NCBI GenBank assembly: GCA_003864495.1
Contig: PEDN01001353.1
Coordinates: forward strand, 1 to 64,000
From: Nemopilema nomurai
Taxonomy: Eukaryota > Cnidaria > Scyphozoa > Rhizostomeae > Rhizostomatidae
Length of the DNA stretch: 64,000 nt
Direction: 5' to 3'
In this document: in pieces, positions 50,204 to 61,904 of the stretch
How the letters are laid out: every line of letters starts with the position of its first letter
How positions within the stretch are numbered: position 1 is the first letter of the stretch
Position numbers and translations under genes: made by a program
The notes under the pieces: generated by a model
What the model saw: only the letters and a program-made list of their open reading frames with translations
Databases searched by the model: none
What the model was told of the DNA's origin: nothing

Positions 50204-51221
50204 CTGTTTTTGATGATTGTGGTCATTTTTGAGTAGTTTATTATCAAATTAGTCGGATGCTCAGTGAATATTGTAGGTTGTGCTCTAAGGAAAACAAAAT
50301 AGCAGACAGTTTGAACAAGCACTTGGTGCTAAGGATGATTTACTCTAAGTGTCATCCTTTTTATGGTAAAAACTGCAATACACTCTTAAAGTATGGAAGC
50401 ATTGCAGTGTAGAAAAAAGAAGCTCCAAAGTAGAGTGAAAAATAATTTTACTTTGAAGACTCAAACATCATATTGTATCCACAAGGCTTGTAATTTTTGA
50501 AGTGTAGATAATCTACTAGATAGCTTTTGGAGACCTTTATGAAAATCTTATATAGCTAAATTTGATTGGAACTGCTTCATTTTTATTTTTCATTTCTATT
50601 GTGAAGCTGGAGGATGTAAATATTGAAGAAATATTGTTAAATTACTTTCTACTTTAATGCAGGAACACAACAATGCAATACAGCAGCATTTGATATGTTT
50701 GACAAACCCTTCCTTTGTCAGGGAAGCCTTTCAAAGTTTTGTGTTCCTTTAAGCTTTTGCAGGGTAAAATAAAATGATAAGCTTGCACATGTTTGGCCTG
50801 GAATTCAGAAGCAGTCTTTCTAGTTTTCTAGGGTTGGATAAGGGGACAAAGTTCTGTCTTGATCTTCTCCATTAAACGTCATGAAGATTAGACAATTGAA
50901 TCACAAGTTTCATAGAATTAATTCCCAAGTAATGGATATGAAACTTCTTTATGAAGAAATATTTTTTGTCAAAAGTTTCAAAATGAATTTGGAAGATATT
51001 TGTGGAGTCTTTAACTGAAAACAGCAAAGACAAGCGATGGACATCAAAAATTGTTTCAAAGCCCTAGCCCTTTTCATGGCGAAAGCGTCACCAGGCAAAC
51101 GAGGCAGAAACATGGAATTCAAAAACCAAATTTGGGAGACGCTTAGGCCTGTAAAAATAATGTTGATGCCGTTGTGAAGCATCTTGTAATACGCAAGTTT
51201 TCCGCTGTAGCTAAAAGAAAA
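50204..51221. other. SUOX 3' region and TMX1 upstream region
   Basis: Probable SUOX 3' untranslated region to the AATAAA at 50768. The last 120 bp (from about 51100) also occur upstream of the TMX1 relic at 39.4 kb. Confidence 0.5.
50768..50773 (+). terminator. Poly(A) signal, likely for SUOX
   Basis: AATAAA 565 bp after the SUOX stop codon, within an AT-rich 3' region. Confidence 0.45.
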
Positions 51222-54200
51222 ATGGCAGCAGAAATATTCAAGATATTTATTACTATATTGTTTGTTAATGCTGTTTCATTTGTCGGTGGAACAGTGCTTA
51301 GTAAGAAAAGCTTTCCGCTTACTGATGCAAACTGGACGGCTATGTTGCAGGATGAGTGGCTAGTGAAATTGTAAGGGTTTAAACAGTTTAGTGGGCTTAG
51401 ATAAAGTACCGATTACTGTATTTACATACGTTTTGACATTTTAAGTCAGTGTAAAAAGGCTTTGCAGCTCTGCTTAAATGCGTGGAAGCTCGTCACAATT
51501 TGTTTAGTTAACTTTATGTATATCGTTGTGGTAGTCATTAAGCAATTTGCAAAGAAAGCGGTCAGATGTTTGCCTATTTCCAAGAAAGTCCTAATTGTTT
51601 ATTTTAAGTGGCCGATCTTTTTTTAAGCTAGAAAATGTTTGTAGAACTCTACTACTTCCAAGATTTGTGGCAAGCAGGGGCTTTGATCTAGATTGTGTTA
51701 CCTACACCAGAAGTTTTACAAGTTTATGTTTTGCAACTTGTAGCTATGCACCATGGTGTCCCGCTTGTAGAACCTTAGAGGAGACATGGGATTCGTTAGT
51801 TGATTGGTCCCATGACAGAGATTTGAAGTTTGGAGGAGTTGATGTTACCACAGAATCTGGTATGAATTGCATCTTAAAAGTGGTTTACTTTTCTGAGTTT
51901 CTCTCAAAGCAAAAGGTTTTTTTGGCATTCAAGGATAAGTCCCACTGATTTCCTTAGGTTGCCATTAAGAATGTTATTTAGAAAAGTCTCACATTTTTAG
52001 CCATTGATATCAAATTCAAGTGCAATTGTGTTTTTGAAAGCTTTTTTCTCATGCAAGGAAATCAAACTAGAACTGTTAAAACGGCAATTAGGCTTTCTTA
52101 AAATTATGATTTTCAAGGAATAAAACTTTGGAGAGAATTTTGTTCTTCAATATCTCAGAGATTTGACAAATGTTGCACACAGTTCTTGCCTTATAGGTTT
52201 AAGTGGAAGATTTGTGATTACATCTTTACCAACTATATACCAGTAAGTATATTTATGACTTAATGACTGTTCTCCTCATTGCAACACTGTCACTGTCCTA
52301 TAATCTGCAAATATTTCATTTCTGGATATCGTGAGAAATTGAACTAAAGATCAGAACATTTTTTTCTGTAGATTCTAAATAAAAATCTAGATAAAAAATC
52401 TAACCATCAAGTTCAAGGAAATGCATTTGTTGTTAACTTTATGTTATGCAAAACTGCCGATAGAAATTTTAATAGAAGCTTTTTTTCCCTTCGAAAGTGT
52501 GAAGAATGGCTCTTTTAGACAGTATGTTGGATCAAGAACTCTTGAAAACTTTCAAGAATTCATTACAAGTGAAAAATGGAGGAATATTGAACCTGTTTCA
52601 GACTGGAAGTCTCCAAATTCCTATATGTGAGCATCACCTAATGAATAAATTGAAAATGTTTGTTATTTCAAATTAGAGGTCCAGGAGAAGCAATTTGACT
52701 TATCTTGAATTAGTGTTAATGTCTTAAAAATGTTCATGAATCCTTGCTTAGTGGGATTAATCATACTTAGTTTAGGGTTAATTCATATCTTCTGTAATTG
52801 ATTTAGCAAAAAGCAAAAATGATATGGTACATAATGGTAGATGCTTTTTGTTTGAGTTTTTATTTTGAATAACACAAGGCGACAACAGAGTAGCCCATAT
52901 TACACAATAAAATAATCTAGACAGTTTTTTCAATTTAAGTAATTCAAGTGTAGTATTTGTAAGTAGCTTAGAGTTAAGGCTGTAAGCTTAAAAGCAAGAT
53001 TTTGATCTTGCAATCTGTGAAAACTGATGTTTCAATATTTCTAGCATGTCAGCAATTGGTACATTGTTTGGCATTTCAATGGAGCTGAAGGTAACTTTTT
53101 AACTTATTAAATAAAAGGGAAACTAGATAAGCAACAACCTCTGGTTGAAAGGTTTAGTAGCAAATTATATTGAAACTGCTTAGCATGGATTTATGGATTG
53201 ATAGCCTTTGAAAGATATTATCAGCCTTTCAACACATCTGTAGTTTGGAGCAACATAAAAGCTCTTCACTTTATTTGCCCGAAATGGTTAATTTTATGTA
53301 CCTTGTGCTAGGTTTATGTGTCTTGTTTAAATCTCTTGGTTCATGAGTTGTTTGATTTCAGTTGCATTTTACTTCTTTTAATTTCAGCTAACACTATTTT
53401 TGCAATTTTATTCTCAGAATTTACACACATCGATCACAGAGACATATGGAATACCTGTCTGGGCATCTTTTGTTCTATTTGGTGTTTTTGTTGTTGCCCT
53501 AGGATTGATTCTTGGCATGGTGCGTTTTCCAATTGATTGTGATACCCAAGTACTATTGAACTTGCAGTTTTTCTTTCAACTTTTGTGCCAGTATCTTTTT
53601 GCACATAAACGATACCTGCATAGTTGTTAATCCAATTAAAATCAATAACTAAAAAGATAATTTTGAGTGAAATAAGTGTATAGTTTATGAGAAACATGAA
53701 TAGTCTATCAGAAGTTTATAGTTCGCTTCGTACATTCGCACCGGCCTCAAGGCTTCCACAAGTCGCTTCTCATAACTTGCCGTTGTTCTTGTTTGAAAAG
53801 GTCCGTATATTGTCAGGGGGGTTGGTTTATTTCTTTGCTTTGTTTCGTTGCAGGTAATGGTTGTAGCAAGTGATTATTTGTTCGGTCCTCCGTGTCCCCC
53901 GTCATATCCGAACATGGGCGAGGGTGCAGTGTACCCCTCAGCTAGTGACGATGTTGCCGAAATGCAAGAAGGCAGCGGAAAGGACGAGGAGAACACCACT
54001 GACGAAGATGCTCCAAAACTTGTTGGTGCCAATGAAGGACCCTCTGAAGCCAATTTGCGGCAAAGGAAGGTAAATCAAATGCCTGCCTGGCTGCTTCGAT
54101 ATAGTCGCGGGTTTAGGGGGATCCAGGGGGGGGGGCATGACCCCAGGCCTCGCGCTTTTGGTAACCCAGGAGGGGCCCCGCTCCTAAGAAAAATTGAAAA

Positions 54201-54585
54201 TAAATCACAGTTTCTATGTAAAAGTTTCAAATAAGAGCCTCGCAGATGATTTCGTCCCTAAATTAGCAACTGCTTTGATACCATTGTGAAGACTAATACA
54301 CTAGGCATGTAGTTGAATGGCAACTATTGTATGCTCGACAGAAGCCTGTGAATGTTTTTTCTTTTTAGTCCCATTGCTCGTATTCTATTCATATTGCTTG
54401 TTTTGATTGGTAGGGAACAATGCCCCCCCCCAGCGTTATAATGTGAAATGTGCGCTGGCTCATTTTGAAGGAGAGAGCTATGTAACAATTTTGAATGCAA
54501 CGCCAAAGTATGTGGGTATGTCTCTTAGTTGTGATATCGTCTAATTTTTATTTTTTTTATCTAGGTTAAGACAGATGAGGAGTGA
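51222..54585 (+). CDS. TMX1: Thioredoxin-related transmembrane protein 1 homologue, 8 exons
   Basis: Membrane-bound protein disulfide isomerase-type oxidoreductase of the endoplasmic reticulum. Exons: 51222-51370, 51744-51859, 52197-52242, 52498-52626, 53045-53090, 53418-53519, 53854-54069, 54565-54585. Phases are continuous and give 274 residues (human 280). Signal peptide near IFKIFITILFVNAVSFVGG; thioredoxin domain with active site YAPWCPAC (Cys55, Cys58), the same CPAC motif as vertebrate TMX1; the cis-Pro loop in VITSLPTIYH; and FRQYVGSRT matching FRRYQGPRT. One transmembrane helix (VWASFVLFGVFVVALGLIL) is followed by an acidic cytosolic tail ending in KTDEE. The ATG is chosen because the upstream in-frame codon is GTG. 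Only exon 1 is duplicated at 39.3 kb. Confidence 0.96.
54126..54136. repeat. Poly-G run (11 G) in the last TMX1 intron
   Basis: Uninterrupted G tract next to a G+C-rich patch (CCAGGAGGGGCCCC). Likely site of sequencing length error; no effect on the exons. Confidence 0.85.
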
Positions 54586-54863
54586 GGAGACAAGAAGTGC
54601 CCATCGTAAAGCATGAACATCGAAAAGAATGATTTCATGGGAAGGATGGTTGCAAATGATGTCAAAGTCACTGACTCTTTTAGAGATATTTGTGGAACTA
54701 TTTGTGACACCAGGATTCTTATTACTATTTGTATTTAATAATGCGAAATGCTGTATCTATTTCGTGGATATATATCGACGAATGCTATTTCTCGAAATAA
54801 GTTCCTTTCTTGTTTTAAGAAAATTTAAGTCAAGGTCAAAGGCATAGCAATTTTACGAAAACG

Positions 54864-54869
54864 AATAAA
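54864..54869 (+). terminator. Poly(A) signal, likely for TMX1
   Basis: AATAAA 279 bp after the TMX1 stop codon. Confidence 0.5.
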
Positions 54870-55000
54870 TTTGGCTCTGAAGTTCTCATCCATTTGTTAA
54901 ATGAACAAATTTGAAGATTTTAGAGTGCCTTTACCTGAAGAATCGCGCTTTACATTGGTGAGTTGAAATCAAAGAAGGACAGCCAAGAAAGAAGGTGCCT

Positions 55001-55008
55001 TATATAAG
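55001..55008 (+). promoter_or_regulatory. TATA box in front of a small ORF
   Basis: TATATAAG, 75 bp upstream of the ATG at 55076. A short out-of-frame ORF starts at 55050, before the main ATG. Confidence 0.45.
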
Positions 55009-55075
55009 AAAGACATGTGTGCCCATTTGTCCTCCAATTTGAAACTTGAATGCAATCCTTTCTCTACCTGCTACG

Positions 55076-55360
55076 ATGGCTTCACAAAGGAAATTTCTTT
55101 TTTATCATCTCTTATTTAGGACAGTTGTACTAACAAAGTGTCAAGTACTGAGACAGGCTAAGAAATTTAGACGCGTAGAACTTTTCATTTCTTCGGCATC
55201 AAAACGGACTAAAGGCAGATCGACACTAGATGATTTTTGGGACGACCGTCTAGTTCTCACGCTGTTCTACGATCGTCTTGATTTTATGACGAAAAATGGA
55301 CGATTAAGAGGATATCATGCCAAGAGCGAAAACAAACTAGAAATTGTGGTATCGTTTTAA
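55076..55360 (+). CDS. Small basic protein of unknown function (candidate intronless gene)
   Basis: 94 residues, starts MASQRKFLFYHLLFRTVV, rich in Arg and Lys, ends LEIVVSF. No family recognised; the WDDRLVLTLFYDRLDF segment is weakly reminiscent of transposase N termini but not enough to call. Support comes from its setting: a TATA box at 55001 and AATAAA at 55366, six bases after the stop, with a second at about 55410. That gives a compact transcription unit of under 450 bp. It could instead be part of a transposable element. Confidence 0.35.
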   Translation: MASQRKFLFYHLLFRTVVLTKCQVLRQAKKFRRVELFISSASKRTKGRSTLDDFWDDRLVLTLFYDRLDFMTKNGRLRGYHAKSENKLEIVVSF

Positions 55361-55365
55361 GCGTA

Positions 55366-55371
55366 AATAAA
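55366..55371 (+). terminator. Poly(A) signal after the 55-kb small ORF
   Basis: AATAAA directly after the stop codon at 55358-55360; another AATAAA lies about 40 bp further on. Confidence 0.4.
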
Positions 55372-55419
55372 ATACTTGCTTTTTCGAAAAAAGCTTGTTG
55401 TATTTCTATGAATAAACCT

Positions 55420-58119
55420 TCATGCCTCTGTTTTTATAGCTGGTTCAACTAGTATTCCAAAGGCAGTTGAACACCTTTTAAGACTTGCGGGAACATGTCG
55501 AAGAGGTCCTGGCGCGGTAAACGGCAACTGGTCCTCTTCCATGCAACCCGGGGCTGCGGTTTGAAAGAATTGGAAACAAATAACGACCAGTCGTTTGAAA
55601 TGAGATTTACTTTACTCAATACTTTATTAATTTATCGACGCCATGAGTTGACTTACGATTTCTCGACGCCATAAGAGGGGGATTCTATTGGCTAACGATC
55701 GTCAGAAATCTGAGGAAAAGTTGAACTCAGTTTTACTTTGCTTCAAAATCGTCTATTGGAGATCCGCCTTAGCAATAACCGCGGTCGTACTACATATAAA
55801 GAGAACTAAACAAGAGTTGAGCGATGCTTCTGAATCGCAAACCGTGCTGAACACAACCTGGGTTGTAACATCTCGTGCAAAGGTCTTTCGACAACTGCAG
55901 ACCCATTCCTCTGCAAAGATTATTTGTTCCTAGAACTCAGTCTCTAGCCTTACGGGAAACACTTCCTCATCACATGACAAGCATCACGGCTAAACAGCAC
56001 TAAATATTAACAACAACAAATTTTTATTCATAAGTCTAATCCCTGTTGTCCATTTCCGTGAAATATTCTCCACAATGCTTTGCCATGCCTTCCTAGACCG
56101 TGTTTACGGATGCAGAATTTTCCGTGTGTTAATTTGTGGAAGAACTCAACTCATGGACTCTATAAACGTCTGTTGCTTTACCTTGGGATCGTGGTGACGT
56201 TTCCATTCCAAATATCCTCTTGCCATGACGTCATCCAGCAGCAACTGTTCTGTTGGAGACCACCAAGTCCAAAAACACCATTCAACAAGTCACCAAAGTC
56301 GCTAGTAAAATAGTGCTCGTATAATTACAGTTTTTAACAGTCCTGATGTCACAAACAGACCATTAATAAAAGTGTGGATTATTCACCCTTGTCTCTAGGC
56401 CATCTGAGGAAATTCATGCTATAAGGTTGGAGATGAAGGATTGAATATGGAATTTCCATATTTTTGTTCCAGTGTCACTGCCCTCAATGCTTTGCAGTAC
56501 ACTCTTAACAAAGTTAAAGCTACACTATGGGCTTTGCAAACCACCGTTTCGTTGACTTTCGACACTGTTTTCATAGACACTGCTCTTGGATGAAAAAATC
56601 ATATTGTAGTTGACTTTGTGAGAATGTAGGAATTAACCCTTACGACCGCTTTCAAGATTCCGTAAAATCCAAAACCTAATCAAGATCAGTCTCCAACAGA
56701 ACAACAACAGCAACGACAACAACAACATATCCAGCTCAAACTTTCTCGTCACGCGTTTCTTATCTCACGCCCCATAGATTATTGTCCAGGGCCTCCGCTT
56801 GGAATCTACGAATTTACTAAATAGCAATACAGCAGGCCATTTGTGAGTCTTAAAGAGTATGGAAAAGCTGGCTACAGATTTCATGAAGTTCAGACAAGCA
56901 AAGCTACCTGTAAACAAGATTCTAGGTTTAATCACAAAAATATCAATCTCTACACAATTCATATTAAAGACTTTCTTTACACAATACAAATACACCGCTA
57001 GCACCGACTCATTTTAATACTTCATAGATTATGAATTTTACAACTATTGGCTAAAATATGCATTCATTCGCTCGTTTTTCAGATTTGCTTTCGACGGCAG
57101 CAGCATTTTTAGGCCTATTCATGCAACAAAAGCATTGCGAAACTTGCCAGCTGCATGTTTCGTTTAAAATCGTAATTCTACAATTGCAAATAAAGCACTT
57201 CAACATCATTACACTTGCAAATAAAGCAAATCGACAAGTTTCAGCATCATTACCTTGCTGTGGACGTTTCTAGGTCAACTTCCAAAAAACCAGAGATACC
57301 TTTACTTGCGCAATCGGCTTCAAACTGGCAAAGAAATACATCTCTAGCCTCAATCAATTGCCTTTGAAAAATCTCTTAGAAAAAGCTTAGCTGCAGGGAC
57401 CACTTCATCTTCCCTAGGGTCGAGTCAAATGTTCTGTGAAGTATGCTGCCATGCATTGCTGGCACATGAAGGGACTTGCGGGTGACTCCACGTGCAAGAA
57501 GCTCCCAATTGGTTTGGTTTTACAACAATTGACTGCCAACGAGAAATGCCACTTAAACCTAGAGGTTCGCAAGACTTCATAAAATGGCTCCTACATAGCT
57601 GCATGCCTGTTTACAGTCACTCCCGAGTGAAATTCAAAATTGGTAACTATTCTAGGCGATTGATACTACCATCAGTCATGTCTTTAGGCCCCTAGTGAAA
57701 TTGGCTCGTACCTACTGCTCTTTACTTTTAATATCAAAGAGGATGGTGAAAATTGCAGACTGCCACACAGAAATCTTTTTAGAACGTATGGCTCATGTTC
57801 TAGCTATTTTTTCCCAATCAAACAAGTTTGAGGAACGTTCGGATAAGATAAAAAGAATAAATTAATGCAAAGTCATTAGTCTCCAGCTCTTGAAAATAAA
57901 GCGAATTGGAAAGGGAAGGTCATCAGATAAAAAAATCCTTATCAAACGCGTCAAGATTCTGTATGGTAAAAATACATTATTTCTCATCTAAAATTGAAGC
58001 AATTTGATTAACAAACCTAATTACACATTGCAGTGGCAAATCTAAGCGTGAAAGCCTTCCAGTCGCACCAATCCTATCTGGAACGCCATGGACAGTCCAG
58101 CGTAGTTTACGCCGCCCTA
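55420..58119. other. Gene-poor interval
   Basis: No exon chain recognised. A TATA-like ACATATAAAG near 55791 precedes an unremarkable short ORF. The rest is AT-rich DNA with a CAACAACAA stretch near 56710. Confidence 0.4.
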
Positions 58120-59442
58120 TCAGGACGACTTTAGGCGTTTCTTGCGCTCTTCAATTTGGGTATTGAGTTCGTCTGAACTTCGGTCAAGGATAAATGTGTA
58201 ATGAGTTTAGCTAAATGGCGCGAGAAGCTTGCAAAAGGGGCGTGGGAGGCTCATAAAAGACAATCTGAAACAATGGCTTTACAATTGACTCTCGTCTGGC
58301 TCACCTTAATTACACCATACCATACCATATCATACAATACCACACCATACCATGCAATACCATATCATACCACACAATGCAATACCATATCATACCATAT
58401 CATACCATACCAAAACATACCATACCACACCATACCACACCATACCTCACCATACCATACCATAGCATACCATAGCATAGCATACCATAACATACCATAC
58501 CATACCATACCATACCATACCATACCATACCATACCATACCATACCATACTAAGCATACCATAACATACCATACCATACCATACCATACCATACCATACC
58601 ATACCATACCATATCATACCATACCATACCATACCATACCATACCATACCATATCATACAATACCACACCATACCATGCAATACCATACCATACCACACA
58701 ATGCAATACCATATCATACCATATCATACCATACCAAAACATACCATACCACACCATACCACACCATACCACACCATACCACACCATACCTCACCATACC
58801 ATACCATACCATACCATAGCATAGCATACCATAACATACCATACCATACCATACCATACCATACCATACCATACCATATCATACCATACAATACCATACC
58901 ATATGCGAGGACATAGCTTTTATAGTAAGAAGCTTCTCTCATAAACAGCCAGTTAATGGGCTTAAATGAGAATGCTATGGCACTTATCTATCGGGAGCAT
59001 TTGCATATTAAATTTGTCCAACAACCAACGCTGTTTGCTCCGAAACTTACCAGTCCTTATCTCGAGCCCATGGTTAGTTTTGAAATTTGAAAAGGATACC
59101 GGCCTCGTCAAAGTTATCATGCTCCACTGCTTCCAGCAACTTGTACTCCAATTCTTCAATTTCTGCTCGCAGTTCCTTATCAACCTCGATTTCTTCGGAT
59201 TCCTTCGTCTGGAAGTCATCTCGATCATCCTGTAAATATAAAAGAATTACACTTTACGAAACTTTATGAAACGTCGATAACTTGGAGTTGAGAAAATCTT
59301 TCCATAGAAGGAGTACTTTGTAAGAATCAAATCTCTTCACTCTGGTATACCCAGAAGCTTTGCTGATAGAATCTAAAGTCAATAGCTTTGTAGGACAATT
59401 GTGCTGCATGCATTTTGCAAAATCAGCTGTTGATTCGGACAT
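58120..59442 (-). CDS. Small acidic/coiled protein with a UVR-like helical motif, 3 exons
   Basis: Exons in transcript order: 59263-59442, 59100-59229, 58120-58172; phases join to give 120 residues. The protein starts MSESTADFAKCMQHNCP. The second exon encodes a charged helix (DKELRAEIEELEYKLLEAVE), and across the last junction the sequence reads EHDNFDEADELNTQIEERKK, followed by RLKSS and stop. This helix-turn-helix pattern (LEAV-x3-DFDEAD-x-LN-x2-I-x4-K) resembles the UVR motif known from UvrB/UvrC. In-register continuation of that motif across two splice junctions is the best evidence for the model. The donor of exon 1 (AAA|GTTTCG) is weak; a better-looking donor five bases later would change the frame of exon 2. 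No specific homologue is recognised. A TATA box lies 70-87 bp upstream and a 590-bp satellite fills part of intron 2. Confidence 0.65.
58313..58904. repeat. CCATA pentanucleotide satellite inside an intron
   Basis: About 590 bp of ACCAT repeats with variants (CATAG, CACAC, CAATG). A distinctive run of variants (CATATCATACAATACC, later CCAAAACATACC) appears twice, 324 bp apart, starting at 58326 and 58650. So the array contains a partial higher-order duplication. Long YHTIP-type ORFs on both strands are artefacts of the five-base period. Confidence 0.95.
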
Positions 59443-59511
59443 TCGTCTTTATTACTTCTGCTATTATCAGAATCAATTAAAAAGGGCGGGTTGATTGTTA
59501 ATTACCACACT

Positions 59512-59529
59512 CGATATTTATATATATAA
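59512..59529 (-). promoter_or_regulatory. TATA box of the UVR-like gene
   Basis: Minus-strand TATATATAAATATC, 70-87 bp upstream of the ATG at 59442. Confidence 0.5.
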
Positions 59530-60249
59530 TTTTGCTACATTTCAGCTCTACCTAATGGGGTTTGGTTGTTCTCAGAATGCACTGACCAGCATGAACAATG
59601 ATAAAATATTAGTGCTAGGAATTTGAAATCAACACAATTCCAAGAAATTACGGATCGGTTTCAGTTGAAGGTCAGACGACAAAAGTTGTTCAAGGGCCTG
59701 CTTACATGACGTGGGCTAGCCCACTTAAGTGGGATAGTTAACTGAAATGGGATCCGCGCGTTCTATACATTCCTTTGTGCTCTGTGTTTGCGTTTGCTTG
59801 GAGAGTAGGCCAGCCCCCTCAGGTGGGTTCCGCGTCAGGATGGACGGAAATTATCTATGTAATCGCCCACTCAATGGTTGGTTAGCCCACTCAATGCTTG
59901 CCATCACGCATGCGCAAAGAAAGTTAGCGCCAAACCGAAGCAAATCATAATTTCGTAACAACCTACAAAATGGCTGACGAAAGCAACATTTTGCCAAGAA
60001 CGTAGCAAATACATACAAAAACGAAGCTGATCTAGTAAGAAAGAACTATTCAAGTGTTCAAGTAGACAACCGAGATGGTAGCTGAACTCATCGCATGTCT
60101 TAAAGGGTACAAAGCCTAAATAAAGTTCAAAGGGCTTGACTTCGACGGTGATAGGCCAACCCCAGATTCGAGCCGTCAGGAAAGAAATGGCAAAGAATCA
60201 CGAGGAGGATAACGCTTCGGTGTAGTCGATGTAACGCCCCCGTCAGTTC
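59530..60249. other. Intergenic, nothing coding recognised
   Basis: Contains a local repeat of GCCCACT motifs (AGCCCACTTAAGTGGG near 59717 and two CCCACTCAATG near 59867 and 59888) and a GCATGCGCA element near 59908, which is NRF1-like. Could be regulatory. Confidence 0.35.
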
Positions 60250-60276
60250 CTAAAGAACAACTCACAGAAATGAAAA

Positions 60277-60860
60277 ATGCATTTATTTGTAAGAAAAAAA
60301 GGAAGCAAACAGCATACAGAAAATTGCAACCTCACGAAACGCGAATGTTATGTTGGTATTCATTTGCGGTATGCATGGGACTTGACGAATCTTCCTTCAG
60401 AATGTGTTTGTAAGGCAAAGTTTAATGTCGATCATGCTCTTTCATGCAAGATTGGGGGCTTTGTCAAAATGAAATGAGGGATCTCACTGTTGATTTGTTG
60501 TCAACTGTATGCAAGGATGTGTGCAAGGAACCTTCAGATCTATGGAGCTGGTAAAAAAGGTACGAAAATACAACCAGGTTGTTATGGATCAGGAAAATGG
60601 AACTTTTGCCCCTTTGATTTTCTCATGCAATGGTGGTATGAGCATTGAAACGAGGAAATTTTTCCAACGTGTGTCGGAACTAATTGCGGAAAAACGTCAC
60701 CAAAATATTAGTGAAACCTCTGCTTGGATAAAAAGAAAGCTGAGTTTTTGTTTACTGAGAACTGCAGTTATTTGTATTAGAGGTTCTAGGTCCCAACAAC
60801 ATGTTGTCCCTATTGGTGAAATGGGTGACATTGACACTAGAAACAATTCATCTAGCATCA
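60277..60860 (+). mobile_element. Decayed retroelement ORF (C-terminal region)
   Basis: Pieces match the conserved tail of a reverse-transcriptase element family common in cnidarian genomes. A Cys/His segment (CVCKAKFNVDHALSCKIGGF) is followed, in a shifted frame, by NEMRDLTVDLLSTVC. After a deletion of the middle part come NGTFAPLIFSCNGGMS and WIKRKLSFCLLRTAVICIRG. Frameshift and internal deletion show it is dead. The reverse-transcriptase core itself is not in the window. Confidence 0.65.
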
Positions 60861-60939
60861 CCAATCAAAAACATTTTGTTTGTTACTTAATTATAAGTTC
60901 ATCAAATACGCGCGAAATATTTGGCGTAAAATAATACAC

Positions 60940-61685
60940 TGTATCACACTTTTGAAATAAATGAAATTCTTCTCAACAGCATAGAGAGTCGATACTCTCG
61001 TGACGACACGGGATGAACTCGTTCTCGAGGCTGACTTGCTATCAGCTGATATCAGGGACGAGTACGCAGGGTTTTCTTTACTTCAAGCTTTTTTACAAGG
61101 CAGTGCATACAATGCCGAAACGACGGGATGTTGGGGAATTCGGGGCCATAAAATTGCGATGGAGTTTCACACGTGAAAAATAACCTCAGAAGTGAAATTC
61201 AGGGGCCTTTTTCATAAAAATAGGTATAGGAGCCCAAAAGCACGAAAATCATGTCGCAGGCAACTTAATTATAAGAACTATGTTTTCGCTGTTTTGTTGC
61301 ACTTTTAAGTTTCGTAGTTGGAAAAAATTGTCTAAATACTCGTAAGCATTGGGTTTCAAGAGCCCAAAAAGAGAAGTTTCGAAACCCACAATAATGATGC
61401 TATCCGTTCTGGCTAAACATGGGGTCATAGAGACAGAGTTGAGTATCTTATTCCAGGAAATTACGGGTGCACTAAGTAAGAAATTGAAGATTAAGCGGAA
61501 CTAATTTAAGGAATTTTTTCAAGGAAACTACGTTTCCATTACAGTAATTAAGGGAATCTTTCCTCTCAAATGCGTTTGAGCCTACATTAATTAAGGAATT
61601 TCCTAGTAAATTTTTGCTTTAAGGACTACCCATACAGCGGCCATGCGGCTCGAGATTCCCATTGTTGTGTTGGTGGCGTGGGGTG
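60940..61685. other. Non-coding, nothing recognised
   Basis: Mixed composition, with no exon or repeat that I can define. Confidence 0.4.
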
Positions 61686-61904
61686 ATGCTAAGAAAGCTA
61701 TCAATTTTTGAAGAGAGGGTCAAGAGTTTAAATTTTACTACGTACGTAGATGACCGCAAGAACAGTTTAATTAAAAAGAAGCAGAAGTTAAATTTAATTG
61801 AAGAAAAAAAGGGAGGAGGGGAAACAGATGATAACTGTGAAGAACCTCGGACACGTGAAAAAAATTCACAGCTTTATAGTGAAAATGAATTAATTTTACA
61901 GTAA
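61686..61904 (+). CDS. Short charged ORF of unknown function
   Basis: 72 residues, starts MLRKLSIFEERVKSLNF, Lys/Glu-rich middle, ends ENELILQ. An AATAAA at about 61947 lies about 43 bp after the stop, as in a terminal exon. No domain recognised; composition could equally reflect A-rich DNA. Confidence 0.22.
   Translation: MLRKLSIFEERVKSLNFTTYVDDRKNSLIKKKQKLNLIEEKKGGGETDDNCEEPRTREKNSQLYSENELILQ

Noticed and set aside
58201..58824. Long ORF with YHTIP repeats, and WYGMV-type ORFs on the other strand
   Set aside because: Pure consequence of the CCATA satellite: a five-base repeat without stop codons is open in several frames.
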